A stretch of 48,258 bases of DNA. Source: Streptomyces globisporus (lineage in GTDB: Bacteria; Actinomycetota; Actinomycetes; Streptomycetales; Streptomycetaceae). Positions within the stretch are counted from its first letter, which is position 1, and each line of letters begins with the position of its first letter. The stretch is from positions 1 through 48,258 of the forward strand of contig NZ_QWFA01000071.1 of NCBI RefSeq assembly GCF_003501885.1, given 5' to 3'. A program made the position numbers and the translations under genes. Under the pieces are notes generated by a model, which made no database searches, had not been told where the DNA came from, and saw only the letters and a program-made list of their open reading frames with translations. Shown here piece by piece: positions 7,507 through 16,633 of this stretch.

Positions 7507-9405
7507 GTGTCCCAGACCCCGTCCCGATCCGCCTCAGTCCTCATGCGCCGACTGCTCGCCGAGGACGCCCCGCCGTTCGCGCTGTTGCGCCGCCGTGCGC
7601 CCGGCCGTGACCACGATCACGTCGAACTGCTGATCGGCGGGGTGCGGGAGGCGGACCGGCTGGCCGATCTGCCGGTGGGCGCGTCGCCCGCGCTGGCCCT
7701 GGTGCCGTTCCGGCAGATCGCCGAGCGCGGGTTCGACGTCCGCGACGACGGCACCCCGCTGAGCGTGCTGGTCGCCGACGAGTCGTACGAGCTGGAGCTC
7801 GCGGAGGTGCTGGCGGCGCTGCCCGCGCATGACGTGAGGGTCGAGGACCGCGGCTTCGATGTGCCGGACGGGGAGTACGCGGACATCGTGCGGCGGGTGA
7901 TCCGGGACGAGATCGGGCAGGGCGAGGGCGCGAACTTCGTGATCCGGCGGACGTTCCGGGGCGAGATCCCCGGGTTCGGTCGGGCGGACGCGCTGGCGCT
8001 GTTCCGGCGGCTGCTGGCGGGCGAGCGGGGCGCGTACTGGACGTTCGTGGTGCACACCGGGGACAGGGTGCTGGTGGGGGCCAGCCCGGAGGTGCATGTG
8101 CGGATGTCGGGCGGGACGGTCGTGATGAACCCGATCAGCGGGACGTACCGCTACCCGGCGGAGGGGCCCACCGCGGAGAGCCTGCTGGCGTTCCTCGGGG
8201 ACCGCAAGGAGAGCGAGGAGCTGTCCATGGTGGTCGACGAGGAGCTGAAGATGATGTGCACGGTGGGCGACATGGGCGGGGTGGTGGTCGGCCCCAGGCT
8301 CAAGGAGATGGCCCACCTCGCGCACACCGAGTACGAGCTGCGCGGGAAGTCCTCGCTGGATGTGCGGGACGTGCTGCGCGAGACGATGTTCGCCGCGACC
8401 GTGACCGGCTCCCCGGTGCAGAACGCGTGCCGGGTGATCGAGCGGTACGAGTCCGGGGGCCGCGGCTACTACGCGGGGGCGCTGGCCCTGCTGGGCCGGG
8501 ACGCGAACGGGGCGCAGACGCTGGACTCGCCGATCCTGATCCGTACCGCCGACATCGCCCCCGACGGTTCGCTGAAGGTGCCGGTCGGGGCCACGCTCGT
8601 ACGTCACTCGGATCCGGACAGCGAGGTCGCCGAGACGCACGCCAAGGCGGCCGGGGTGCTGGCCGCCCTCGGGGTGCGGCCGGGCCGCCCGGCGGCGGAG
8701 GCGGAGCGGCCGCGCCTGGCCTCCGACCCCCGGGTGCAGGCGGCGCTCGACGACCGGCGCGGGGGGCTCGCCCCGTTCTGGCTGCGGATGCAGGAGCGCG
8801 TCCGGGACCTGTCCGGGCACGCCCTGGTGGTGGACGGGGAGGACACGTTCACCGCGATGCTGGCCCATCTGCTGCGGGCGTCCGGGCTGGACGTCTCGGT
8901 GCGCCGGTACGACGAGCCGGGGCTGCGCGAGGTGGTCCGTGCGCACGGGGGGCCCGTGGTGCTGGGCCCCGGCCCGGGGAACCCGGGCGACCTCACCGAC
9001 CCCAAGATGCGGTTGCTGCGGGAGATCGCCGCCGAGCTGGTGCGGGACCACCGGCACGGGCTGCTGGGGGTCTGCCTCGGGCACGAGCTGATCGCGGCGG
9101 AGCTGGGTCTGGAGATCGTCCGCAAGGCGGTGCCGTACCAGGGGGCGCAGACCAGGATCGAGCTGTTCGGGCGGCCGGAGACGGTGGGCTTCTACAACAG
9201 CTTCACCGCCCGGTGCGACGGCCCGGCCGCCGCCGAGCTGGCCGCGCACGGGATCGAGGTGAGCCGGGACGAGGAGAGCGGGGAGCTGCACGCGCTGCGC
9301 GGTCCGGGCTTCGCCTCGGTGCAGTTCCACCCGGAGTCGGTGCTGACCGTGCGGGGCTCGGCGATCGTGACGGAGCTCCTGGCGGGGCTGCCCGTGGCGG
9401 GCTGA
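7507..9405 (+). CDS. trpEG: Fused anthranilate synthase TrpE-TrpG
   Basis: 632-aa fusion converting chorismate and glutamine to anthranilate. Residues to about 410 form the chorismate-binding TrpE-like part, with MNPISGTYRYP, ELSMVVDEELKMM, GSPVQNACRVIERYE, GRGYYAGALALLG and SPILIRTADI. About 430-632 is a class I glutamine amidotransferase with GPGPGNPGD, the nucleophile Cys523 in GVCLGHE and His608/Glu610 in QFHPES. GTG 7507 is preceded by AAGGAA about 10 bases upstream. The domain order is like PhzE-type fusions, but the Trp-codon attenuator immediately upstream argues for a tryptophan-pathway role. Its stop is 2 bases from the convergent dehydrogenase stop. Confidence 0.9.
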   Translation: MSQTPSRSASVLMRRLLAEDAPPFALLRRRAPGRDHDHVELLIGGVREADRLADLPVGASPALALVPFRQIAERGFDVRDDGTPLSVLVADESYELELAEVLAALPAHDVRVEDRGFDVPDGEYADIVRRVIRDEIGQGEGANFVIRRTFRGEIPGFGRADALALFRRLLAGERGAYWTFVVHTGDRVLVGASPEVHVRMSGGTVVMNPISGTYRYPAEGPTAESLLAFLGDRKESEELSMVVDEELKMMCTVGDMGGVVVGPRLKEMAHLAHTEYELRGKSSLDVRDVLRETMFAATVTGSPVQNACRVIERYESGGRGYYAGALALLGRDANGAQTLDSPILIRTADIAPDGSLKVPVGATLVRHSDPDSEVAETHAKAAGVLAALGVRPGRPAAEAERPRLASDPRVQAALDDRRGGLAPFWLRMQERVRDLSGHALVVDGEDTFTAMLAHLLRASGLDVSVRRYDEPGLREVVRAHGGPVVLGPGPGNPGDLTDPKMRLLREIAAELVRDHRHGLLGVCLGHELIAAELGLEIVRKAVPYQGAQTRIELFGRPETVGFYNSFTARCDGPAAAELAAHGIEVSRDEESGELHALRGPGFASVQFHPESVLTVRGSAIVTELLAGLPVAG

Positions 9406-9407
9406 GC

Positions 9408-10406
9408 CTAGGGATTCCTGGGTACGAGGACGTTCTCGCCGGTGCGGCGGGCCAGGTAGTCGGTGACGTTCTGAACGGTCGCGTCGATGATCTGGCCCAC
9501 CGCGTCCTCGGTGTAATACGCCTGGTGGGAGGTGACGATGACGTTGGGGAAGGTCACCAGCCGGGCGAGGGTGTCGTCGTCGATGCCCTCCAGGGACTTG
9601 TCGAGGAAGAACAGCCCGGCCTCCGCCTCGTACACGTCGAGTCCGACGCCGAGGAAGCGGCCCGCGCGGAGTTCGGTGACCAGGGCGGCGGTGTCGATGA
9701 GGCCGCCGCGGCTGGAGTTGACGAGGATCGCATCGTCCCTCATCGCCTTGAGGGCGGCCTCGTCGATGAGGTGCTGGGTGCTGGGCAGCAGCGGCACGTG
9801 CAGGCTGATCAGGTCGGCCTCGGCGAACAGCCGCTCCTTCGCCACGTACTCCATGCCCAGCTCGGCGCAGGCCGGGTTCTCGACGACGTCCCAGCCGAGC
9901 AGTTTCATGCCGAAGCCGTGGGCGATCCGGGTGAACGCCTCGCCGATCTTGCCGGTGCCGAGCACGCCGACGGTGCGGCCGCGCATGTCCCGGCCGAGCA
10001 GCCCGTCGAGGCGGAAGTCGAAGTCCCGGGTGCGGCTCGCGGCCCGGATGATGCGCCGGTTGACCGCCATGGCCAGCGTCCAGGCGAACTCGGCGACCGA
10101 GTACGGCGAGTAGTACGAGACCCGGGCGACACGCAGGGCGAGCCGCTCGGCGACCTCCAGGTCGATGTTGTTGAAGCCGGTGGAGCGCTGGGCGATCATC
10201 TGCGTGCCGCCCGCGGCGAGCGTCTGGAGCACCGGGGCGCTCAGGTCGGCGTTGACACTCGTGGAGATGATCTCGTGGCCGGCCGCGATGGGGGCGGTGT
10301 CCCGGTTGAGGAAGACGTCCAGGCAGCGGACCTCGTGCACCCCCTCGAAGGCCTTCTCGATCAGGGGCTTCTCGTCGGACTGCACACCGAAGGCCAGGAT
10401 TTCCAC
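9408..10406 (-). CDS. D-2-hydroxyacid dehydrogenase (D-lactate dehydrogenase-like)
   Basis: 332-aa NAD-dependent D-isomer 2-hydroxyacid dehydrogenase. The cofactor-binding GVLGTGKIG is mid-protein and the catalytic triad is visible: Arg in NSSRGGLIDT, Glu in DVYEAE and His in SHQAYYT. The N-terminal AFGVQSDEKPL and the SYYSPYSVAEFAWTL segment are most like fermentative D-lactate dehydrogenases (LdhA). Substrate is inferred. GTG 10406 has GGGAGA just upstream. It converges on trpEG with no terminator between the genes. Confidence 0.88.
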   Translation of the reverse strand: MEILAFGVQSDEKPLIEKAFEGVHEVRCLDVFLNRDTAPIAAGHEIISTSVNADLSAPVLQTLAAGGTQMIAQRSTGFNNIDLEVAERLALRVARVSYYSPYSVAEFAWTLAMAVNRRIIRAASRTRDFDFRLDGLLGRDMRGRTVGVLGTGKIGEAFTRIAHGFGMKLLGWDVVENPACAELGMEYVAKERLFAEADLISLHVPLLPSTQHLIDEAALKAMRDDAILVNSSRGGLIDTAALVTELRAGRFLGVGLDVYEAEAGLFFLDKSLEGIDDDTLARLVTFPNVIVTSHQAYYTEDAVGQIIDATVQNVTDYLARRTGENVLVPRNP

Positions 10407-10490
10407 GGATTCTCCCGAGCTGTGTCCGGGGACGGGACAGGGCAGGGCCGGTCAGCCCGAATATACGGCCACGGCCCCGCCCCCGCCGGA

Positions 10491-11192
10491 TCAGACGTCG
10501 TCGAGGCCGCGCTCGATGGCGTACCGCACGAGCTCCACCCGGTTGTGCAGCTGGAGCTTGCCGAGGGTGTTCTGCACATGGTTCTGGACCGTGCGGTGGG
10601 AGATCACCAGCCGTTCGGCGATCTGCTTGTACGAGAGGCCCTTGGCGACCAGCCGCAGGACCTCGGTCTCCCGGTCGGTGAGCTGCGGTGCCTTGGGCTC
10701 GTCGGACGCCACCGGTGCGGGGTCGGAGGCGAGCCGGCGGTACTCGCCGAGGACCAGGCCCGCGAGGCCCGGGGTGAAGACCGGGTCGCCGGCCGCGGTG
10801 GAGCGGACGGCGTCGGTCAGCTCCTGGGTGGAGGCGGACTTCAGCAGATAGCCGGTGGCCCCGGACTTCACCGCCTCCAGGACGTCGGCGTGCTCGCCGC
10901 TCGCGGAGAGGACCAGGACGCGGAGGCCGGGGTGGGAGCCGACGAGCTCCTTGCAGACCTGGACGCCGGGCATGCCGGGGAGGTTCAGGTCGAGGACGAG
11001 GACGTCCGGGCTCACCGCCTTGGCCCGGCGCACCGCCTGCGCGCCGTCCCCGGCGGTCGCGACGACGTCGAAGCCGGACTCGGTGAGGTCGCGGGCGACC
11101 GCGTCGCGCCACATGGGGTGGTCGTCGACGACCATGACCCTGATGGGCCGGTCCGCCGCCCCCTGCTCGTTCTGTGGTGTGTTCGTGCTCAT
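10491..11192 (-). CDS. macR: NarL/LuxR-family response regulator (MacR-like)
   Basis: 233-aa response regulator. Receiver domain about 17-130: acidic pair Asp23/Asp24, phospho-acceptor Asp68 in LVLDLNLPG, and the LLKSAS lysine. LuxR-type helix-turn-helix about 165-225: LTDRETEVLRLVAKGLSYKQ and HRTVQNHVQNTLGKL. Its ATG overlaps the upstream kinase stop (ATGA), so kinase and regulator are co-translated. The symbol rests on synteny with the MacRS pair (SCO2120/2121) that affects morphology and actinorhodin production in S. coelicolor; the target genes here are unknown. Confidence 0.88.
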   Translation of the reverse strand: MSTNTPQNEQGAADRPIRVMVVDDHPMWRDAVARDLTESGFDVVATAGDGAQAVRRAKAVSPDVLVLDLNLPGMPGVQVCKELVGSHPGLRVLVLSASGEHADVLEAVKSGATGYLLKSASTQELTDAVRSTAAGDPVFTPGLAGLVLGEYRRLASDPAPVASDEPKAPQLTDRETEVLRLVAKGLSYKQIAERLVISHRTVQNHVQNTLGKLQLHNRVELVRYAIERGLDDV

Positions 11193-12442
11193 CGGGCCGT
11201 TCCTGCCTTCCCCCGGGAAACCTTCGGTGCTTTGGGTACCTTCAACTCGACCTCGCAGCCCTGGCCGGGCACCGAGATCAGCTCTGCCGTGCCGCCCAGG
11301 TCGCGCAGCCGGCCGCGGATGGAGAGCGCCACCCCGAGCCGCCCCTCGCCCTCCGCCTGGGCGAGCCGCCCCTCGGGGATGCCGGGGCCGTCGTCCCGGA
11401 CGGTGACGATCACCTCGTCCGGCTCGTCCTCGACCAGGATCCACGCCTGGGCGTCCGGGCCGGCGTGCACCCGGACGTTGTCCAGGGCGGCGCTGACGGC
11501 GGCGGCCAGCTCCCGGGCGGAGGCGGCGGGGAGCAGGACCGGGGCGCCCGGCTCGGCGAAGCTCGTGCGGGATCCGGCGTGCGGGGCGAGCAGGGCGCGC
11601 AGGTCGCAGGGGGTCTGGTCGGCGGGCCCCTCCTCCTCGTCGATCTCGACCGTGCGGACCACGGCTCCCTCGGCCGCGTCCTCGGAGACCCGGGTGGGAG
11701 GTACCAGGCCGCTGGAGACCAGGGTGCGCAGGGCGACCTCCTGTTCGCCGGCCATCCGGCCCAGGTCGGCCGCCTCGCCGCCGATGGCGGTGCCGCGGCG
11801 CTGGACCATGGCGAGGACCTGGAGCACGCTGTCGTGGATGTCGCGGGCGAGCCGTTCGCGTTCGCGGGTGGCGGCCTCGATCTCCAGGGCGCGGGCGAGG
11901 GTGCGCTCACTGGCGCGGGCGACCTCGACGACGTACCCGATGGCGATGGAGGCGACCCAGACCAGCAGGACGTTGTGGTAGGTGTCCCGGCTGGGCTCGC
12001 CGCGCTGGATGATATTGGCGGCGGCGACGAACGTGGAGGCGAAGGCCGCCCACCGCCAGCCGCCCTTGATGGCGAAGGCGAGGACCGCGCCGGCCGTCCA
12101 GATCGACGGCAGCGTCGGCCCGTCGAAGGACTGGGAGTCGACGTCGGCGAGCGGGGTGAGCAGGATGCCGGTCAGCGCGACGACGAGGTCGGCGCCGAGG
12201 AAGCGTTTGGTGCAGTTCGCCGCCGAGCGGACCTTGGGCAGGGTGGCGAGCGTCCAGACGCAGAGGAACACCAGATAGGCGACGGCGACCCAGGGCCGCT
12301 CGAACCTCTCCCGGCCGAGGTTGTCCTTGCCGAAGATCGCGAGCAGTACCGCGTAGATCATCGTCAGGACGCGGTAGCCCGTCAGCGCACGCCACAGCGG
12401 CAGCTCGACCGACATCCGTACGACCCGCTCACGCTTGGCCAT
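11189..12442 (-). CDS. macS: Sensor histidine kinase, NarL-type partner (MacS-like)
   Basis: 417-aa membrane sensor kinase. The N-terminal half (about 20-175) has five or six hydrophobic segments and no large extracellular domain, so the signal may be membrane-borne. The HisKA_3 dimerisation box is ERLARDIHDSVLQ with phospho-accepting His203. A C-terminal HATPase region carries NVRVHAG (N box) and DDGPGIPEGR (G1 box). A Glu/Asp-rich insert lies near 255-275. ATG 12442 has a G-rich ribosome site and is preferred to the GTG two codons upstream. It lies 31 bases after plsC in the same direction. The name is by synteny. Confidence 0.87.
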   Translation of the reverse strand: MAKRERVVRMSVELPLWRALTGYRVLTMIYAVLLAIFGKDNLGRERFERPWVAVAYLVFLCVWTLATLPKVRSAANCTKRFLGADLVVALTGILLTPLADVDSQSFDGPTLPSIWTAGAVLAFAIKGGWRWAAFASTFVAAANIIQRGEPSRDTYHNVLLVWVASIAIGYVVEVARASERTLARALEIEAATRERERLARDIHDSVLQVLAMVQRRGTAIGGEAADLGRMAGEQEVALRTLVSSGLVPPTRVSEDAAEGAVVRTVEIDEEEGPADQTPCDLRALLAPHAGSRTSFAEPGAPVLLPAASARELAAAVSAALDNVRVHAGPDAQAWILVEDEPDEVIVTVRDDGPGIPEGRLAQAEGEGRLGVALSIRGRLRDLGGTAELISVPGQGCEVELKVPKAPKVSRGKAGTAR

Positions 12443-12473
12443 GGCCACACCCCCCGGACGGTCAACGACGCGG

Positions 12474-13244
12474 TTAGGCGCCGGACCGTTCTGTTCCGTT
12501 TCCGTTGCCCGCGGCGGCCTGCTTCCGCTGCCGCTTGGCCTCCTCGGCCTTGGCCTTCGCCTCGTCGGCGAGCTGACGCTTGGCAGCGGTGGCGTAGATG
12601 TCCACGTACTCCTGGCCGGAGAGCTTCATGATCTCGTACATGACCTCGTCGGTCACCGAGCGCAGGATGAAGCGGTCGCCGTCCATGCCCTGGTAGCGGC
12701 TGAAGTCCAGCGGCTTGCCGATCCGGATGCCGGGGCGCATGAGCTTGGGCATCACCTGGCCGGGCGGCTGGATCTTCTCGGTGTCGATCATGGCGACCGG
12801 GATGACGGGGGCGCCGGTGGCCAGGGCCACCCGGGCGAGGCCGCCGGGCTTGCCGCGGTAGAGGCGGCCGTCGGGCGAGCGGGTGCCTTCGGGGTAGATG
12901 CCGAAGAGGCCGCCGCTCTCGACGACCTGTATGCCCGCTTTGATCGCCGCCTCACCGGCGCCGCGGGCTCCGGAGCGGTCGACGGGGAGCTGGCCGACGC
13001 CCTTGAAGAAGGCGGCGGTGAGCTTGCCCTTCACACCGGGCGAGGTGAAGTACTCGGCCTTGGCGATGAACGTGACCTTGCGGTCCAGCACGGCCGGGAG
13101 GAAGAACGAGTCGGAGAACGAGAGGTGGTTGCTGGCGAGGATCGCGGGCCCGCGCTCGGGGATGTTCTCCAGGCCCTCCACCCAGGGCCGGAAGGCGAGC
13201 TTCAGGGACCCGCCGATGGAGAACTTCATGGCGCCGTAGATCAA
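12474..13244 (-). CDS. plsC: 1-acyl-sn-glycerol-3-phosphate acyltransferase (PlsC family)
   Basis: 256-aa phospholipid acyltransferase. The HX4D catalytic motif is NHLSFSD (His40, Asp45) and the glycerophosphate-binding motif is YPEGTRSPDG. Expected reaction: acylation of lysophosphatidate to phosphatidate at the membrane. The C-terminal 40 residues are an Ala/Lys-rich charged tail. TTG 13244 is chosen because AGGAGGA lies 8 bases upstream; a longer open frame to 13406 begins with Pro/Arg-rich junk and would overlap the divergent promoter. First gene of an apparent plsC-macS-macR operon, possibly linking membrane lipid state to the sensor (inference). Confidence 0.9.
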   Translation of the reverse strand: MIYGAMKFSIGGSLKLAFRPWVEGLENIPERGPAILASNHLSFSDSFFLPAVLDRKVTFIAKAEYFTSPGVKGKLTAAFFKGVGQLPVDRSGARGAGEAAIKAGIQVVESGGLFGIYPEGTRSPDGRLYRGKPGGLARVALATGAPVIPVAMIDTEKIQPPGQVMPKLMRPGIRIGKPLDFSRYQGMDGDRFILRSVTDEVMYEIMKLSGQEYVDIYATAAKRQLADEAKAKAEEAKRQRKQAAAGNGNGTERSGA

Positions 13245-13464
13245 CTCTGGTTCCTCCTGTGTGCTGTCGCTAGAGATTAGCCTGTGCCGCCGTCGCGGCC
13301 GCTGCCCGGCAGGGGGACCCGCCTCCCCGGCCGGGCCGTGCGGAGCGCTGCGTGGGGGCGTGAAGGCCCTGGTCGGTGTCGGTCCGGTCGCGTACGGTGA
13401 AGTCATCCGTCAAGCACTCCCCCAGGTGCGCCCTCCCGCCCCGTCCCACGAACAGGAGACCCTG

Positions 13465-14244
13465 GTGCCGGTCCTCCCTGGAGCCGAGCCGTTCCGCCAC
13501 GAGGGCGGAGAGGTCGGCGTCCTCCTCTGCCACGGCTTCACCGGATCCCCGCAGTCGCTGCGTCCCTGGGCGGACTATCTCGCCGAGCGCGGACTGACGG
13601 TCTCGCTGCCGCTGCTGCCGGGCCACGGCACCCGCTGGGAGGACATGGCGGCCACCGGCTGGCAGGACTGGTACGCGGAGGTGGACCGGGAGCTGCGGGC
13701 CCTCGCGGAGAGGTGCGAGCAGGTCTTCGTCTTCGGGCTCTCCATGGGCGGCGCGCTGTCCCTGCGGCTCGCGGCCAAGCACGGGGACACGATCAGCGGT
13801 CTGGTGCTGGTCAACCCGGCCAACAAGGTGCACGGCCTCTCGGCGTACGCGCTGCCGGTCGCCCGTCATCTGGTGCGGACGACGAAGGGCGTGGCCGACG
13901 ACATCGCGCTGCCGGGGTCGCACGAGGTGGGCTACAGCAAGGTGCCGCTGCACGCCGCGCACTCACTGCGGAAGTTCTTCCGTCTGGTCGACGGGGAGCT
14001 GCCGCAGGTGACCCAGCCGGTGGTGCTGCTGCACAGCCCGCAGGACCATGTCGTGCCGCCCGCCGACAGCGCGCGGATCCTCAGCCGGATCTCCTCCACG
14101 GATGTTTCCGAGATACTGCTGGAACAGAGCTACCACGTGGCGACGTTGGACCATGATGCGGAGCGGATCTTCGATGAGAGCTACCGGTTCATCGGCCGTC
14201 TCGCACCGAACGTCGGGATGAAGGGGAGCACGTCCGGTGGCTGA
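13465..14244 (+). CDS. Alpha/beta hydrolase (carboxylesterase / monoacylglycerol-lipase-like)
   Basis: 259-aa serine hydrolase resembling Est30-type carboxylesterases. Oxyanion segment LLCHGFTGSP (about 20-29), nucleophile elbow GLSMGG with Ser93, acid residue in HSPQDHVVPP and catalytic His in SYHVATLDHD. No signal peptide, so cytoplasmic. GTG 13465 follows AGGAG (13454-13458) with a 6-base spacer; an upstream extension to 13261 looks non-coding. Divergent from plsC, and its 3' end overlaps the next gene by 8 bases. A role in membrane lipid turnover is possible from the plsC neighbour but not shown. Confidence 0.9.
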   Translation: MPVLPGAEPFRHEGGEVGVLLCHGFTGSPQSLRPWADYLAERGLTVSLPLLPGHGTRWEDMAATGWQDWYAEVDRELRALAERCEQVFVFGLSMGGALSLRLAAKHGDTISGLVLVNPANKVHGLSAYALPVARHLVRTTKGVADDIALPGSHEVGYSKVPLHAAHSLRKFFRLVDGELPQVTQPVVLLHSPQDHVVPPADSARILSRISSTDVSEILLEQSYHVATLDHDAERIFDESYRFIGRLAPNVGMKGSTSGG

Positions 14245-14932
14245 GCACGACGCGGAACGCACAGGCAGCGACGAGGAGCGCGAACCGCGCCCCACGGAGC
14301 CCGCGGCCGTCCCGGAGGGGACGAAGCCGGCGGGGTCCGAGGGAGCGGAGCAGGAGCGGGCGATCGACGAGGACGCGGCATGGGCCGCGATCGTCGCGGG
14401 GTACGGGGAGGAGCCGCCGGACCCGCCGGGCGCCAAGCCGTTCAAGTCCATCGAGGACCTGGCCCTGCTGGAGGACGACCAGCGCAATGTGACGGGGTCC
14501 GGCGACGGCTCCGCCGGGGACCCGGCGGACAAGGGGCCCGACAAGGCGCCCCCGAAGCCGCCGGAGAAGAAGGCGCTGGGCAGCTCGGTGGTCTTCGCGC
14601 CCGGCGTCGCGGGCCCCCGTGACTACGAACTGCCCGAGTCCAAGGACGACGGCATCGACGAGCCGGACGACGGGGACGAGGGCCATTTCGTGCCGCCGGA
14701 GCCGCCGCCGCTGCCGGAGGCGGACGTCACGGCGAAGTTCGCCTGGCTCGCGGTGATCGGCGGGCCGGTGCTGATGCTGATCGCGGTGCTGTTCCAGTGG
14801 GAGATGACGTGGTGGCTCACCACGCTCTGCATCGGCGGCTTCCTCGGCGGCTTCGCCACCCTGGTGGCCCGGATGCCGCACGACGACGATGACGACACCT
14901 ACGGCGACCCGGGGCGCGGCGCGGTCGTGTAG
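14237..14932 (+). CDS. Acidic membrane protein of unknown function
   Basis: 231-aa protein. Residues 1-165 are acidic, Pro/Gly-rich and probably disordered. Two adjacent hydrophobic segments (about 168-188 and 192-210) should form a membrane hairpin, followed by a short Asp-rich tail (HDDDDDTYGD). One conserved-looking motif, KPFKSIEDLALLED, lies near 68-81. GTG 14237 overlaps the hydrolase stop and has AGGGGAG 9 bases upstream, so the two genes are translationally coupled. I do not recognise a function; similar proteins are common in Streptomyces beside this hydrolase. Confidence 0.8.
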   Translation: MAEHDAERTGSDEEREPRPTEPAAVPEGTKPAGSEGAEQERAIDEDAAWAAIVAGYGEEPPDPPGAKPFKSIEDLALLEDDQRNVTGSGDGSAGDPADKGPDKAPPKPPEKKALGSSVVFAPGVAGPRDYELPESKDDGIDEPDDGDEGHFVPPEPPPLPEADVTAKFAWLAVIGGPVLMLIAVLFQWEMTWWLTTLCIGGFLGGFATLVARMPHDDDDDTYGDPGRGAVV

Positions 14933-14933
14933 C

Positions 14934-15704
14934 TCACTTCGCGGCAGGCACTCTGAGGGCGGCCAGGACCGGCAGATGGTCCGTGGCCGCCCTCAGATCG
15001 TCCTCGCCCACCCCCGGCAGCCCGCTCGGCACCCCGCAGCCGAGCACCTCGATGCCCGGGGTCGCGAAGACGGCGTCGATGCGCTTACGGGGCTCGTCGG
15101 GCGGGAACGTCAGCTCGCCGCCCCACGGGGCGACGGCCCGGCAGTCCTGGAGCGGCCCGGCCAGATGCCGGAACGCCTTCCCCGTCGGTACGTCGTTGAG
15201 GTCGCCGCCCGCCACCGCGTGCTCCACGCCCATCGAGGCCAGCCGCTCCAGCAGCAGGTCCGCCTGGGCGAGGCGTTCGTCGCGCTGGAGGCTCAGATGG
15301 CAGCTCAGCACCCCGAGCCGGGCCCCGGCGATCCGCACGACGGCGGTGGCGAAGCCCCGGCGGTGCAGGCCGGGGGTGAGGGGCAGCAGGACGTCCTCGG
15401 TGCGCTCGACCCTCGCCCGCAGCGAGCACAGCAGCAGGGGTCCGGCGGCGGTGGCCCCGCCGCTCAGCACCACCAGGTCGCTGCTCTTCGCGAGCCGGGC
15501 GGCGGCCTTGCGCCAGCGGAAGAAGCGCGGGGCCTCCTGGACGAGGACCAGATCGGGTGCCGCAGCCCCGGAGGAAGGGCGGCGGCGGGCGTCCGATGCG
15601 TCGTGCCGTACGGGACTCAGCCCTGGCGGGCCAGGTCGGCCGCGCCCACGAGCCCTGCCTTGCCGCCGAGTTGGGCGGCGAGCACCTGGGCGTGCGGGCG
15701 CCAT
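14934..15704 (-). pseudogene. Endonuclease/exonuclease/phosphatase family gene lacking its normal 5' end
   Basis: The recognisable EEP fold starts at PDLVLVQEAPRFF (minus strand from 15557) and continues with LGVLSCHLSLQ, AVAGGDLND, RIDAVFATP and the catalytic DHLPVLA near the end. The first strand with the conserved Asn (typically VLxxNV), normally about 25 residues before the LVQE glutamate, is missing. Only 59 bases separate PDLVLVQE from the glkA stop and they hold no in-frame ATG, GTG or TTG. The open frame continues to 15704 only by reading the glkA 3' end out of frame, with unnatural composition. Either a deletion/frameshift removed the start, or the sequence has an error. Family substrate unknown (phosphodiester). 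Confidence 0.65.
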
Positions 15705-16558
15705 TCGCCGCCGATCAGCCAGCGCCGGAACGACTTGCGGATCGGGTCGAGGACGAGCTCGCCCTCGTCCGAGACGCCGCCGCCGACGATGAACGCGGAC
15801 GGGTCGAACAGCGAGGCGAGGTCGGCCAGTCCGGCGCCGGCCCAGCGGGCCAGCTCGCGGAAGGAGTCGATGGCCACCGGGTCGCCCTGGCGGGCGGCCT
15901 CGCTGATGTGCTTGCCCTCGATGCCGTCCACCGAGCCGTCGCCGAGGCCGAGCAGGACGGCGGCGTTCTCGGGGGTGGCGTTGGCGCGCTGCTTGGCGTA
16001 CCGCACGAGGGCGCGGCCGGAGGCGTACTGCTCCCAGCAGCCCTGGCTGCCGCAGCCGCAGAGCAGACCGTCCGGGACGACCCGGATGTGGCCGAACTCG
16101 GCGGCCACGCCGAAGCGTCCGCGGCGCAGCTTGTTGCCGATGATGATGCCGCCGCCGAGGCCGGTGCCGAGCGTGATGCAGATGACGTCGTCGTGGCCCT
16201 GGCCGGCCCCGAAGCGGTATTCGCCCCAGGCTGCGGCGTTGGCATCGTTCTCGACGACGACGGGCAGGCCGACGCGCTGCTCGACCTTGTCCTTGAGCGG
16301 CTCGTGACGCCAGTTGATGTTCGGTGCGAAGAGGACGGTGGCGCGCTTGTCGTCGACGTAACCGGCGGCGCCGATGCCGACGGCCTCCACGTCGTGGCCC
16401 TCGCTCGCCCCGGCGACCGCCGCGCAGATCGCGTCGACGATGCCTTCGGCCGTCGGCGGGGTCGCCACCTTGAACGTCGAGAGGATCCGGCCCTCTTCGT
16501 CGACCACTCCAGCCGCGATCTTCGTGCCGCCGATATCGACGCCGATGGTGAGTCCCAT
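15617..16558 (-). CDS. glkA: Glucokinase GlkA (ROK family)
   Basis: 313-aa ROK sugar kinase that phosphorylates glucose with ATP; in S. coelicolor its orthologue is also needed for glucose repression. N-terminal phosphate loop DIGGTK, catalytic base Asp105 in VENDANAAA, LGTGLGGG, and a zinc site of His157 with Cys167, Cys169 and Cys174 in CGCGSQGC. No N-terminal helix-turn-helix, so it is an enzyme and not a ROK repressor. ATG 16558 has GAGGGA just upstream. It follows the DUF5304-like gene by 75 bases on the same strand; the damaged EEP gene is directly downstream. Confidence 0.96.
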   Translation of the reverse strand: MGLTIGVDIGGTKIAAGVVDEEGRILSTFKVATPPTAEGIVDAICAAVAGASEGHDVEAVGIGAAGYVDDKRATVLFAPNINWRHEPLKDKVEQRVGLPVVVENDANAAAWGEYRFGAGQGHDDVICITLGTGLGGGIIIGNKLRRGRFGVAAEFGHIRVVPDGLLCGCGSQGCWEQYASGRALVRYAKQRANATPENAAVLLGLGDGSVDGIEGKHISEAARQGDPVAIDSFRELARWAGAGLADLASLFDPSAFIVGGGVSDEGELVLDPIRKSFRRWLIGGEWRPHAQVLAAQLGGKAGLVGAADLARQG

Positions 16559-16633
16559 GAATCCCTCAGTTTCGGTCGAGCCCCGCTAGGGGCAACCGTA
16601 CCCGAGGCCGCGCCCGGTACCGGCCGGAGCCGG

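Noticed and set aside
7507..9405. Phenazine-type PhzE reading of the fused anthranilate synthase
   Set aside because: No phenazine genes are nearby, and a tryptophan attenuator precedes the gene, so a primary-metabolism role is more likely.
7534..11112. 1192-codon minus-strand open frame across trpEG and the dehydrogenase
   Set aside because: Shadow of real genes; low-complexity product and no family features.
8256..11981. 1241-codon plus-strand open frame across several genes
   Set aside because: Crosses well-supported genes on the other strand and a different frame of trpEG; not coding-like.
13245..13406. N-terminal extension of PlsC
   Set aside because: Pro/Arg-rich, overlaps the divergent promoter region, and a strong ribosome site supports TTG 13244.
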